Shown here: positions 22,943 through 31,928 of the stretch, in pieces
How the letters are laid out: each line of letters begins with the position of its first letter
Position numbering within the stretch: position 1 is the stretch's first letter
Assembly: GCA_021604825.1 (NCBI GenBank)
Contig: BQJS01000014.1
Span: 1 to 40,610 of the forward strand
DNA length: 40,610 nt
Direction of reading: 5' to 3'
Source of the DNA: Phycisphaerae bacterium
Lineage (GTDB): Bacteria > Planctomycetota > Phycisphaerae > UBA1845
The notes under the pieces: model-generated
Told to the model about the DNA's origin: nothing
The model's input: only the letters and a program-made list of their open reading frames with translations
The model's database searches: none
Translations under genes and position numbers: made by a program

Positions 22943-25900
22943 ATGAACGCAACCACATCGAGACGAGTTTGCGCGAGCATTTTCCGATCACGCTCATTTC
23001 TGATTGCGTTGTTGACGATGTGTTTTATTCATCTTCAAAGCGCCGGCGATGCGCGAGCAGCCGACTGCAACAGCAACGGTGTTGACGATGTAATCGAAAT
23101 CGCTCTAGGCACCAGCGATGATTGCAACACCAACGGCTTGCCAGATGATTGTGACGTTACGCTAGCATCTTTAGAATTTAAGCGGATCGTCTACACTCTC
23201 ATAGACCCTGTCCCGGCCGTGGCTGCAGATCTCGATGGCGATGGCGACCAAGACCTAGTTTCTGCATCTCGCGAAGACGAATCGATCGCCTGGTATGAAA
23301 ACGCTAATGGGCTTGGCGACTTTGTGCACAAGCAGACTCTCTCGCTTGCCGACTCACCGACTTCTTCGATTGTTGCTGACATAGATGGTGACGGACACCT
23401 CGACTTGGTGTACGCATCGGAGGATGACGACACGATTGGATGGAGCTACAATACCGATGGCCGCGGCAATTTCGGAATTGCCCAGACGATTGACACGTCA
23501 ATAAACCAACCTCGTACAGTGAGTACCGCCGACCTGGACGGAGATGGAGATTTAGACATTATTACTGCGTCGTACACCGACACGAAAGTGGTTTGGTATG
23601 AGAACGAGAATAGCGTTGGAATGTTCTCTGCTCAACAGCTTGTCGCTTCTGGCGTTTCAAGTCCACAATCCGTATGCACTGCAGACATTGACAGTGACGG
23701 CGACATTGATGTCCTCGTCGCCTCAGCAATTACGGATACGATTGCTTGGTATGAGAATACAGACGGAACGGGCGGGTTCGGCACAGAACATTTCATAAGC
23801 AATTCTTCCGACTCCCCACTTCCGATCGTTACTGCCGATATTGATTCAGATGGAGACATTGATGTACTCTCGGCGTCGCGATACGACCATACAGTTATCT
23901 GGCACGAGAATACTGATGGACAAGGAGCCTTCAACACAGAGCATGTTGTCACTGACACAGCATTTAGTGTCAGATCCATGTTCGTTTCGGACTTCGACGG
24001 TGATGGAGACCTCGACGTTCTCGCCTCCCCGACCGGTGGCACGGTTGGTTGGTACCCGAATGTAGACGGGATGGGGAGTTTCGGCGCCCAGCAGGTTTTT
24101 GCGACCGGCTCTTACCCCGACGCAGTGTCTGCGGCTGACCTCAATAGCGATGGAAACAATGATCTGATTTCGACGACAGCATCCACTTCAAGTGGCAGAA
24201 TCGGCTGGTATGAAAGTTCAAGACTCAACGACTGCAATAAGAACCGAGTCCCGGACGACTGCGACATTTCCGGGGACACAAGCACCGATTGCAACAACAA
24301 CAGTGTCCCCGACGAATGCGAACTGGTTGTCGAGATTTCGGCAAGCTCTGGTTCATTGTCGCCGTTCTATTTCGAGTTTCCGCAGCAGTTTGAAATCGAT
24401 TCGCCGCCTCCTGCTTTTGGCGATGTCACACTGGCCCTCACAGCCCGGTCTGACTTTGGAGAAAACTACGCGCCGCAATTCGCCCATGTTAACGTTAACG
24501 GCATTCCCGTCGGCGACATCTTTCGGTTCTTGCCAAGATGCGAAACGACGACGGATGTCCTGACCATTCCATCTGCCCCGTTCAATGCTGCAATCAAGAG
24601 CGGGAAAGCGGTCATCGATTTCATTCCGACAGCGGAAGTCGATTCGTGTTCAGGCAGTTTTATCGAAGTGACGGTACGGTATGAGACGAATTTCGATTGC
24701 AACTCGAACGGAATCCTCGACGAATGCGAACTTGATAACAACGATTGCAACACGAACGGCATCCCCGATGAGTGCGAACCGGATTGTAACGCAAATGGGA
24801 CGCCCGACGCGTGCGATATCGACAACACAACAAGCGCCGACGTTAACACAAATAGCGTACCGGATGAGTGCGAGCCGGATTGCGATGGCACCGATGTGCC
24901 CGATGCATGGGAAATCGCTCACGGAACCAGTAGCGATTGCAGCATGAATCGAATACCCGATTCATGCGAGCTCGCCGGTGGAACGGCAGGCGACTGCAAT
25001 CTGGACGGGATTCTCAACGACTGTGAGTTCGAAACGGCCTTCTCAGAGCAATTGCTCATCGACGCAGAACTTCAAAACCCGTGGTCCGTCTATGCGACCG
25101 ATCTGGACGGCGACGGAGATCAAGACGTGCTCTCTGCCTCGATTCTCGATAACACTGTTGTTTGGTACGAGAACACGGACGGGCTCGGTAACTTCGGCCC
25201 GCCGCAAATCATCAGCACCGAGGTCAATTTCCCTCGAACCGCTTATGCGGTCGACTTGGACGGCGATGGTGACCAAGATGTACTCTCCGCATCTAACAGT
25301 GACAAAAAGATAGCCTGGTACGAGAACACAGATGGCAAGGGCTCGTTCGGGCCTCAGGTGATCATCGACACAACATTCAACAATCCGTGGTCTGTTCGGG
25401 CTGCGGACTTTGACGGCGACAACGACTTGGATGTGGTTGCGGCCTACTACGGGTCCGGAAGAATTATATGGTATGAAAATACCGACGGACTTGGCACGTT
25501 TGGTCCCTGGCAGGAAATCACGCATCTGGCCTACTCGACTCATTCCGTTCATGCAACTGACCTCGATGGCGACGGCGATGTGGACGTCCTCTATGCGTCC
25601 CGCAGCGCATTCGGCGGTACCGGAAAGATCGCCTGGTACGAGAATCTGGATGGCTTGGGTAACTTTGGAATCCTGCAGGATGAGAAGGTCATCAGTTATG
25701 CGGTTCAGGATGCACGTGCTGTTTTTGCAGAGGATCTGGACGGCGACGGAGACGCTGATGTGATTTCGGGTTCCTCAACAGACGGCAAAATCGCATGGTA
25801 CGAGAACATCGATGGACTAAGTGCTTTTGGCCCACAGCTGATCATTACGACGGCCGCCGCGAATGTGTGGTCTGTTTTCGCCGCAGATTTGGACAACGAC

Positions 25901-26386
25901 GGAGACATAGATGTGCTCTCTGCCTCGGGCCAAAGTGGCAACATCGCATGGTACGAGAACACGGACGGCTTGGGCACTTTCGGACAGCAGCAAATCATCG
26001 TCAACACTACCGGGCTGGCTTCAGTTTTTGCGTCGGACCTGAATGGTGATGGGAAGCTGGACGTGCTTTCAGCGTCAACAGGAGACAGGGTTGCTTGGCA
26101 TGACAACATCACGGTCAATGACTGCAACAACAATGAGTTGCCTGATGACTGTGAATCCGACGCTGACGGCGACGACTTGATCGACGATTGCGACCCTTGT
26201 GCCGGCGGGTTGGCGAGCGGCGACAGCGATGCGAATGGTGTGATCAACCTTGACGATTTCGCAAACCTTGAGCCGTGTCTGGCCGGTCCGGGCGGTGGGC
26301 TTGGTGTTGGTTGCGAGTGCTTCGATTTTGATGACGACGGTGACAACGACTTGCAGGACTTCGCAGACTTTATCCTTGCGGAGTGA
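22943..26386 (+). CDS. Giant secreted FG-GAP/VCBS beta-propeller protein, paralogue of the upstream gene
   Basis: Exported protein of about 1,147 residues starting at the ATG at 22943 (AAGGA 7-8 nt upstream), 54 bp after the upstream paralogue, so probably co-transcribed. The signal peptide ends ARAAD. Order: two DCNxNG units; propeller 1 (about 75-425), seven IAWYEN/DLDGDGD repeats, more diverged than in the paralogue; two linkers; an unidentified beta-rich domain (about 460-580); seven linkers (583-700); propeller 2 (about 700-1050), seven repeats; then DCNNNELPDDCE and a dockerin-like tail (DSDANGVINLDDFANL and DFDDDGDNDLQDFADF). The Ig-like and NHL-like parts of the paralogue are missing, and the beta-rich domain is unique to this copy. 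It probably arose by tandem duplication and domain swapping. Calcium-dependent surface role inferred. Confidence 0.85.
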   Translation: MNATTSRRVCASIFRSRSFLIALLTMCFIHLQSAGDARAADCNSNGVDDVIEIALGTSDDCNTNGLPDDCDVTLASLEFKRIVYTLIDPVPAVAADLDGDGDQDLVSASREDESIAWYENANGLGDFVHKQTLSLADSPTSSIVADIDGDGHLDLVYASEDDDTIGWSYNTDGRGNFGIAQTIDTSINQPRTVSTADLDGDGDLDIITASYTDTKVVWYENENSVGMFSAQQLVASGVSSPQSVCTADIDSDGDIDVLVASAITDTIAWYENTDGTGGFGTEHFISNSSDSPLPIVTADIDSDGDIDVLSASRYDHTVIWHENTDGQGAFNTEHVVTDTAFSVRSMFVSDFDGDGDLDVLASPTGGTVGWYPNVDGMGSFGAQQVFATGSYPDAVSAADLNSDGNNDLISTTASTSSGRIGWYESSRLNDCNKNRVPDDCDISGDTSTDCNNNSVPDECELVVEISASSGSLSPFYFEFPQQFEIDSPPPAFGDVTLALTARSDFGENYAPQFAHVNVNGIPVGDIFRFLPRCETTTDVLTIPSAPFNAAIKSGKAVIDFIPTAEVDSCSGSFIEVTVRYETNFDCNSNGILDECELDNNDCNTNGIPDECEPDCNANGTPDACDIDNTTSADVNTNSVPDECEPDCDGTDVPDAWEIAHGTSSDCSMNRIPDSCELAGGTAGDCNLDGILNDCEFETAFSEQLLIDAELQNPWSVYATDLDGDGDQDVLSASILDNTVVWYENTDGLGNFGPPQIISTEVNFPRTAYAVDLDGDGDQDVLSASNSDKKIAWYENTDGKGSFGPQVIIDTTFNNPWSVRAADFDGDNDLDVVAAYYGSGRIIWYENTDGLGTFGPWQEITHLAYSTHSVHATDLDGDGDVDVLYASRSAFGGTGKIAWYENLDGLGNFGILQDEKVISYAVQDARAVFAEDLDGDGDADVISGSSTDGKIAWYENIDGLSAFGPQLIITTAAANVWSVFAADLDNDGDIDVLSASGQSGNIAWYENTDGLGTFGQQQIIVNTTGLASVFASDLNGDGKLDVLSASTGDRVAWHDNITVNDCNNNELPDDCESDADGDDLIDDCDPCAGGLASGDSDANGVINLDDFANLEPCLAGPGGGLGVGCECFDFDDDGDNDLQDFADFILAE
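23170..24225 (+). repeat. Seven tandem ~150-bp coding repeats (propeller 1 of second paralogue)
   Basis: In-frame repeats of about 50 codons, with more sequence divergence than the other three blocks (for example IGWSYN and VGWYPN in place of IAWYEN). The count is again six full units plus a closing WYE strand. Confidence 0.7.
25040..26110 (+). repeat. Seven tandem ~153-bp coding repeats (propeller 2 of second paralogue)
   Basis: Closer to the consensus of the upstream gene than the first block of the same gene. One unit has a short insertion near 25605 (SAFGGTG). It closes with VAWHDN directly before a DCN linker. Confidence 0.7.
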
Positions 26387-26404
26387 GCAGGAGTGCGAAT
26401 TGAC

Positions 26405-27457
26405 CTAGTCGGCTGAACCCGCGTCGCCGAGCAGAACGGCGTCAGGGGCTTTGGTGGGCTTCTTGTACTTTGCTATGAGGCGTCGGACGATGGGTTGATT
26501 GCTGTCCAGTTCGAGTGAGCGGTGCCAATATTCCATCGCGAGTTCGCGGCGGGCATTGGGCACGTTGTCGATCGCGCGGAACATTTCGAGACATCCCAAT
26601 CCCGTCAGGGCTTTCGGCAACCGGGGGTTGATCGCCAGCGCTTTTTGATAGGCATTGCGGGCTTCTTCGTATTCGCGCATGCGAAACAAACACAAGCCCA
26701 TCGCCTCGTGGCTGGCGGCTAACGATGGGTCCATCACGATCGCCTGCTTGAGCGCTTTCTTGGCGATCTTGAAACGCTCCTGATTTATGTAAGTTTGCGC
26801 GAGGTTCACCATGACGAGCGGCTGATGGCTGTCGCGCTCGAGGGCTTTCTTATACGCGTCGATCGCTTCGTAGTACTTTTTCAAACGATCGTAGGCAACA
26901 CCAAGATTAACATACGCATGCACCCGGTCGGGGTCGATCGCGATGGCTTTTTGAAAACGCTCGACGGCTTGCACCGGATCGTCCACTTGCTGATAGCACA
27001 CGCCGAGGTTTAAATTGGCGTCGAAGTCGTCGGGCTTGAGGTCGCACGCATGAAGGTACGCTTCGATCGCGTCGAACATCCGATGGGTGAAGTGATATAG
27101 CTGGGCGAGGTTAACCGTGTCGAAGAATGAATCGGGTTCGAGGCGGACGGCTTCTGCGAATGAATCAATCGCCTGTTCGTAGTCACCCATACGACGATAC
27201 ACGACACCCTTGCGCGAATGAGCGACGGCAAGCTGCGGCGTCAGTTGGGAGGCTGCTTCAAACTCAGCCAGCGCCGATTGAAGATCGCTATCCTTCATCA
27301 GCGCGTCGCCCTTTTGGATCAACTGCTCCGACTTGGCGACTTTCAGATCTGCGCAGCCGCCAGCAAGCCCGATCACTCCAGCAAGCGCGAGCAGCGCAAA
27401 GAGTCGTACACGTCCCGTCATAACTTGTTTATTCAGCATCGATTGTGCCACAACCAT
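26405..27457 (-). CDS. TPR lipoprotein
   Basis: Protein of 350 residues. The ATG at 27457 has AAGG 8 nt upstream. The signal sequence ends in a good lipobox (GLAGGC, Cys35), predicting a lipid-anchored periplasmic protein. From about residue 45 to 310 it is built of about seven 34-residue tetratricopeptide repeats, several near consensus (AVAHSRKGVVYRRMGDYEQA, VHAYVNLGVAYDRLKKYYEA, AASHEAMGLCLFRMREYEEA). TPR superhelices bind proteins and often serve envelope assembly, as in PilW/PilF or BamD-like factors. A link to the pilus genes in this window is possible but unsupported by distance. It ends 19 bp from the convergent giant propeller gene. Confidence 0.85.
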   Translation of the reverse strand: MVVAQSMLNKQVMTGRVRLFALLALAGVIGLAGGCADLKVAKSEQLIQKGDALMKDSDLQSALAEFEAASQLTPQLAVAHSRKGVVYRRMGDYEQAIDSFAEAVRLEPDSFFDTVNLAQLYHFTHRMFDAIEAYLHACDLKPDDFDANLNLGVCYQQVDDPVQAVERFQKAIAIDPDRVHAYVNLGVAYDRLKKYYEAIDAYKKALERDSHQPLVMVNLAQTYINQERFKIAKKALKQAIVMDPSLAASHEAMGLCLFRMREYEEARNAYQKALAINPRLPKALTGLGCLEMFRAIDNVPNARRELAMEYWHRSLELDSNQPIVRRLIAKYKKPTKAPDAVLLGDAGSAD

Positions 27458-27578
27458 GACTTATCCCTTATCGCACATTATCGGGCCAACACCCGAAAAA
27501 AGTTTCGCTGAAACGTCTGCACACCCCGACGCCACAATCCCGCCCCAGCAGACAACCACGATCGGAATCCCCGGGCAT

Positions 27579-27606
27579 TTGATTTTTGAGGCATCCCTAC
27601 TACGAT
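27579..27606 (+). promoter_or_regulatory. Possible sigma-70 promoter upstream of the GT2 gene
   Basis: TTGATT (27579-27584), 16-nt spacer, TACGAT (27601-27606). The same -10 hexamer and spacer length occur in the putative infA promoter. It lies about 50 bp before the TTG start at 27658. Weak evidence. Confidence 0.3.
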
Positions 27607-27657
27607 CACGGGGCTGGGAAACCCTAAACACCACGGAGCGGCGTCAGCCGTAAGATA

Positions 27658-28446
27658 TTGCCAATCAACTACTTAGTCGCAATACCGGTCTACAATGAAA
27701 GCACCCACGTGGTGAGCGTTCTTCGATGCACGCGTCCATACGCCGAGAACATCCTCGCGATCGACGACGGTTCTACCGACGATACGCCCCAATTGCTACA
27801 AAAGTTTCCCCAAGTTGCAACCATTCGCCACGAAACCAATCTAGGTTACGGCCAAAGTCTGATCGACGCTTTCCAGTTTTCGATCGACGAAGGCTACGAT
27901 TGGATCATCACGATGGATTGCGACGATCAGCACGAGCCAGCCGCCATCCCCAACTTTGTTAAAGCGATGGCCGAAGACGACGCCGACATCATCAGCGGGT
28001 CACGATACCTGACGGTGATGGACGGAGACGACGCCCCACCGGAAGATCGCCGCTCGATCAACTTGCGTATTACCGCGATGCTCAACGAACGTCTGAACTT
28101 CTCGATCACCGATGCGTTCTGCGGATTCAAAGCACATCGCGTGTCGGCACTAGCGAAACTCGACCTGACCGAACCGGGATATGCATTTCCGATGCAGTTT
28201 TGGCCGCAAATCGCCAGCGCCGGAATGGTCGTCCGCGAATTGCCCATCCGCCTCGTCTATAACGATCCCAATCGCTACTTCGGTGGCGACCTCGATAATC
28301 CAGACACCCGCCACGAACATTACATGAGTGTGTTCGAGGCCGAGATGAAGCGTCTTCGAGAGCTACGCCCATCGGACGGCGACAAGCAAACGTCAAGTGC
28401 CAGCAAGCAAACCGATCGTACTCGGCAAGGGTGTTGTCCCTGCTGA
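27658..28446 (+). CDS. Family 2 glycosyltransferase (DPM1/polyprenyl-phosphate sugar type)
   Basis: Cytoplasmic or membrane-associated glycosyltransferase of 262 residues. The TTG at 27658 is the only start giving a full GT-A fold. Motifs: VAIPVYNEST at the N-terminus, AIDDGSTDDTPQLL, the NLGYGQSLIDAF segment typical of dolichyl-phosphate-mannose-like GT2 enzymes, and ITMDCDDQHEP (the DxD metal/nucleotide site). AFCGFKAHRVSAL and MQFWPQIASAG follow the acceptor-side pattern of DPM-like enzymes. There are no transmembrane helices and the C-terminus is a polar tail ending in CCPC. The acceptor is probably a polyprenyl phosphate or lipid; donor unknown. The BshC-like gene begins 30 bp downstream, suggesting co-transcription. 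Confidence 0.85.
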   Translation: MPINYLVAIPVYNESTHVVSVLRCTRPYAENILAIDDGSTDDTPQLLQKFPQVATIRHETNLGYGQSLIDAFQFSIDEGYDWIITMDCDDQHEPAAIPNFVKAMAEDDADIISGSRYLTVMDGDDAPPEDRRSINLRITAMLNERLNFSITDAFCGFKAHRVSALAKLDLTEPGYAFPMQFWPQIASAGMVVRELPIRLVYNDPNRYFGGDLDNPDTRHEHYMSVFEAEMKRLRELRPSDGDKQTSSASKQTDRTRQGCCPC

Positions 28447-28476
28447 TTGTTCCGCATCCCGCTCGCATCGATCAAG

Positions 28477-30072
28477 ATGAAATGCAACCCCACCACCCGA
28501 ACCGCACCGCTTGCACGTCCTGAACTCTCGGACGAACTGAAGGTCCCCGCCGACCAAGGCGAGTGCCTCGTGGTGCCTGAGGCTCATCGCTTATCCGAGG
28601 CCGTTGAGTACAACCGGAACCTCTTCACGCAATATCAATTCAACGTTGCCGGTATGGCATACGCCGAAGTCCGCAAGCTGGTCCGCGAGGGGATTAGCCG
28701 CGATGAAGCTTCGACGGAGAGGCCATTTATCGCAACGGGTCACCAACCGGATTTCTTCCACGCGGGCGTCTGGGCGAAGCACGTTGTCGCTCAACGCCTT
28801 GCCGATGCAACGGGCGGAACCGCGTTCGATTTGATCGTCGATCATGACGCCCCCAAACAAACGACCATCGCAGTCCCCACAGTTAACGATGGTTTGGCCC
28901 AGATTATCAACGTGCCCTATGCAGATGCGCAAAGCGAATTGCCGTTCGAGTTCCTTACACGCAGCGGCGATCAACAGACCCAGCGGCTTATCGAACAGGT
29001 GCGCGAGGCGGCGGGCGATCGCTACGATACGTCATTGCTTCCAGAGTACTTCAGCGCATATCAAGAAACTGGCGATGGTGATTGGGTCGATCAGGCATTG
29101 GCTGCCCGCAAGGCAGTCGAGTCTAACTTGGGGATTCGATTGCTGCAGCGGCGGACAAGTCGCAATTGGTATAGCCCATTCCTGGCTGAATTGCTCCTAT
29201 CTGCGGAACAGTTTGCGAATGCCTACAATCAGGTCCTCGCCGAAGAACATCCTGCTGACGATGCCCACAGTACCGATCGATCCGTCGCGAACTTGGAGCG
29301 AATCAACGGCGCAATCGAATTGCCATTGTGGATCAACCATCCCGGTCAGCCCAGGCATCGGTTGTTTGTCGCTAAGGAAAACGGAAGCACGCAAGTTCTA
29401 GCCGAATCGCGCCAAGTGGCGACGTTTGAGGACTCAACGCTCAACGATTGGGCTGCGTTCTCGGCAGCGCTCGCGCAGATGGAGCATTGGGTGATTCGGC
29501 CTAAGGCGCTGATCTTGACCATGTGGGCGCGGTTGTTTTGGGCAGACGTTTTTATTCACGGCATTGGCGGGGCGAAGTACGATCGACTGACCGACCGACT
29601 CATCCGAAGCGTGTTTGGTGTTGAACCACCGGTGATGGCCTGCGTGTCGGCAACGCTGCGCCTGCCGCTACCAAGAACCGATACGACCGTCGCCGAGATT
29701 GAAGCCGCGACGCGAAGCCTCAGAGACGTCGCATTCAATCCGCACCGCTACATCACACACGAGCAGATGGCGGCGATTCAATTGCAAAAAGAGGACCTGA
29801 TCGCCGAATCCAAGCGCCTCCGCAACCAGGACCGATCAAACAGACCCGAGCGAGCCAAGATCTTCAACCAAATCCGAACACTGAATCGCGAGGCGATCGG
29901 CCTCCAACCGAATCGACGAGCTGAATTGCGGCAGCATCTCGAACGGATCAAGCGGGCAATCACCGCCGACGAGACCGCCAACTGCCGGGATTACTTTTTC
30001 GCCATGCATGACCGCTCAGACCTCCAGCGCTTGCTCGAAAACCTGCCAAGTGTGCAACAAATGCAGGCCTAG
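28477..30072 (+). CDS. BshC-like protein (putative thiol-ligase family)
   Basis: Protein of about 531 residues from the ATG at 28477; an in-frame TTG at 28447 abuts the previous stop. It is not close to any family I know well, but its layout matches BshC, the enzyme thought to add cysteine in bacillithiol synthesis. FIATGHQPDFFHAGVWAKHVVAQRL resembles the BshC core GGQQAGLLTGPLYTIHK, followed by an acidic DHD segment (LIVDHDAPKQ). The later RPKALILT...FIHGIGGAKYDRL...VEPPVM resembles the BshC RPL...AGPGEINYW...PPVMP region. A predicted coiled coil (about 455-510) and the closing RDYFFAMHDRSDLQRLLENLP also mirror BshC. Substrate and reaction are therefore inference. Partner genes bshA/bshB are not in the window. 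Confidence 0.5.
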   Translation: MKCNPTTRTAPLARPELSDELKVPADQGECLVVPEAHRLSEAVEYNRNLFTQYQFNVAGMAYAEVRKLVREGISRDEASTERPFIATGHQPDFFHAGVWAKHVVAQRLADATGGTAFDLIVDHDAPKQTTIAVPTVNDGLAQIINVPYADAQSELPFEFLTRSGDQQTQRLIEQVREAAGDRYDTSLLPEYFSAYQETGDGDWVDQALAARKAVESNLGIRLLQRRTSRNWYSPFLAELLLSAEQFANAYNQVLAEEHPADDAHSTDRSVANLERINGAIELPLWINHPGQPRHRLFVAKENGSTQVLAESRQVATFEDSTLNDWAAFSAALAQMEHWVIRPKALILTMWARLFWADVFIHGIGGAKYDRLTDRLIRSVFGVEPPVMACVSATLRLPLPRTDTTVAEIEAATRSLRDVAFNPHRYITHEQMAAIQLQKEDLIAESKRLRNQDRSNRPERAKIFNQIRTLNREAIGLQPNRRAELRQHLERIKRAITADETANCRDYFFAMHDRSDLQRLLENLPSVQQMQA

Positions 30073-30160
30073 GCTATAGTCTATCACAACGTTGCTTTAC
30101 GCTTGACGCACACAATCCATGTGGGCACTCGCCAAATAATACACCGACAGGAGTTTATCG

Positions 30161-30562
30161 ATGACCGACGACAAATCTGAACCGAAGATCATCATTGATT
30201 CGGATTGGAAAGAAGAAGCCCAGCAAGAAAAAGAACGCTTGGCTGAGATGGAAGACGAGGCCCCCAAGGGCGATGTCCCGGAGCAGGTCAGCTTCACCCA
30301 TTTGATCAATCTGCTCGCGATGCAAGCGATCGTCGGCATGGGCGGTATGCAGGACCCCAACACCGGCCAACCACTACCAGCCGACCCGATGATGGCCCGC
30401 TTTCACATCGACCTGCTCGGTTTGCTCGAAGAAAAAACCAAGGGCAATCTGGAAGAGGACGAGAAGACTTTGCTCTCTCAATCGTTGCATGAATTGCGGA
30501 TGATGTTCGTGCAAGTCACCAGCGCCCCACCACCACAAGCCGCACCGCCTGCGGAATCTTGA
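30161..30562 (+). CDS. DUF1844 domain protein
   Basis: Acidic cytoplasmic protein of 133 residues. AGGAG precedes the ATG at 30161. The core PEQVSFTHLINLLAMQAIVGMG...ADPMMARFHIDLLGLLEEKTKGNLEEDEKTLLSQSLHELRMMFV is the DUF1844 pattern seen across planctomycetes, acidobacteria and deltaproteobacteria. The N-terminus is a charged coiled-coil-like stretch and the C-terminus a Pro/Ala tail. Function unknown. It precedes the rhomboid gene by about 40 bp and is probably in the same transcript. Confidence 0.85.
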   Translation: MTDDKSEPKIIIDSDWKEEAQQEKERLAEMEDEAPKGDVPEQVSFTHLINLLAMQAIVGMGGMQDPNTGQPLPADPMMARFHIDLLGLLEEKTKGNLEEDEKTLLSQSLHELRMMFVQVTSAPPPQAAPPAES

Positions 30563-30604
30563 ATCGGGCAGCCTTTGTTTCATGTTTGAGCAGATGAGTC
30601 CTTG

Positions 30605-31771
30605 ATGTTCATACCCATCCGAACAGAAATGGAAGCCCGGCACACACCGTACGCAAACCTCGGTTTGTTGTTCGCGAACGTGCTTCTGTTCCTGTGGTTC
30701 GACTTCGCAACTTCCGAAGGCGGCCAAGCTATTAAGGATAAATATTTCGTTCTCCACGGTGATTGGCCGTCATTTCTGGAATTCTTTACCTACCAGTTCG
30801 CCCACGCCGACTTCATGCACTTGGCAGGCAACATGCTCTTTCTTTGGGTGTTTGGCGGCCCCGTCAACGCGAAGCTCGGCGACATTCCGTATTTGCTCTT
30901 TTACATCACCGGTGGCGTGTTCGCGGGATTGGTGTTTGCGTGGCAGTCGCCGATGGATCTCATCGGTGCGAGCGGATCGATCGCAGCCGTCACCACCGCG
31001 TACCTGGTCCTATTCCCTCGAAGCAAAGTCACCGTGTTGTTCATCACCATCGTCACAGTCCCGGCGATGTGGATCATCGTGTTCAAGGTGATCCTCTGGG
31101 ACAACGTCATCGCGCCTGGCATGCATGGTTCGGGTCAGATCGCGCACAATGCCCATTTGGCTGGCTACGTTTTTGGCTTTGTGGCTGCGATACTGATGCT
31201 GCTTTTCAAATCGGTTGCCCGTGATCAGTTTGATATGCTGGCACTCGTTAAGCGCTGGAACAAACGTCGCCAGTTTGCATCGGTCATGTCAAACCCCGAA
31301 GCACAGGCAAAGGCCCGTTACGGAAATGTTGGCCGGCTGGAGTCAGTAGGACAAGCCCGCGACCCGTTGGCCGAGCAGAAGACGGACCTCCGCGCAGAGC
31401 TTTCCGGTCTGATCGAACAGCGCAAAACCGACGAAGCGCTATCTGCCTACGAGAAACTCGTCGGGTTGGATGCCGAGCAATGCCTGCCCGCCGATCAGCA
31501 ACTGTCGATCGCACGCGGATTCTTCGACGGCAATCGGCTCGCCCAAGCCGCCCAAGCATTTGAAAAGTTTCTGTCTCGCTACGCCCATCATGGCGACGCC
31601 AACGAAGTGCGCTTGCTTCTTGGCATCATCAACGTGCGAGACTTGAAACAAACCGAAACCGGCGTCTCTTATCTTGAACAAGCCGTCCAACGGGCGACGT
31701 CAGACACCCGCCGCGCCCTCGCCCAACAGTGGCTCGACCACGCCAAAAAAGCTCCAAGCCAACCTACGTAA
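30605..31771 (+). CDS. Rhomboid-family intramembrane serine protease
   Basis: Membrane protease of 388 residues. The N-terminal ~200 residues hold six or seven transmembrane helices with a complete active site: HLAGN (His72, Asn76; oxyanion side), GASGS (nucleophile Ser123) and HNAHLAGYVFGF (His184), so it should be active. The remaining ~185 residues are cytoplasmic and helical; the last part (LSIARGFFDGNRLAQAAQAFEKFL, LLLGIINVRD) is TPR-like. Such rhomboid-plus-TPR layouts are common in planctomycetes. The ATG at 30605 is preceded immediately by an in-frame TTG at 30602, and either could be used. Substrates are unknown. Confidence 0.9.
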   Translation: MFIPIRTEMEARHTPYANLGLLFANVLLFLWFDFATSEGGQAIKDKYFVLHGDWPSFLEFFTYQFAHADFMHLAGNMLFLWVFGGPVNAKLGDIPYLLFYITGGVFAGLVFAWQSPMDLIGASGSIAAVTTAYLVLFPRSKVTVLFITIVTVPAMWIIVFKVILWDNVIAPGMHGSGQIAHNAHLAGYVFGFVAAILMLLFKSVARDQFDMLALVKRWNKRRQFASVMSNPEAQAKARYGNVGRLESVGQARDPLAEQKTDLRAELSGLIEQRKTDEALSAYEKLVGLDAEQCLPADQQLSIARGFFDGNRLAQAAQAFEKFLSRYAHHGDANEVRLLLGIINVRDLKQTETGVSYLEQAVQRATSDTRRALAQQWLDHAKKAPSQPT

Positions 31772-31928
31772 ACGCACGCGTCTTGCCACAACGGACACAC
31801 CTACAAGAACCAACCCAAACACCCCATCGCATCGTTTTTCAAGAGCGCACAATTGGTGCATCGTAAAACGTCCGCGCATACAGATTGTCGATATACACGC
31901 GTAACAAGTCTCCAAGGGAACAAGACGG

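Noticed and set aside
18900..26110. Regular ~153-bp periodicity that could suggest a CRISPR or satellite array
   Set aside because: The repeats are in-frame, degenerate and encode FG-GAP/VCBS blades; spacers and short identical repeats are absent.
31864..31894. Possible sigma-28 promoter before cheB (TAAA and GTCGATAT)
   Set aside because: The spacing between the two elements is 19 nt rather than the ~15 required, and GTCGATAT is not a good match.
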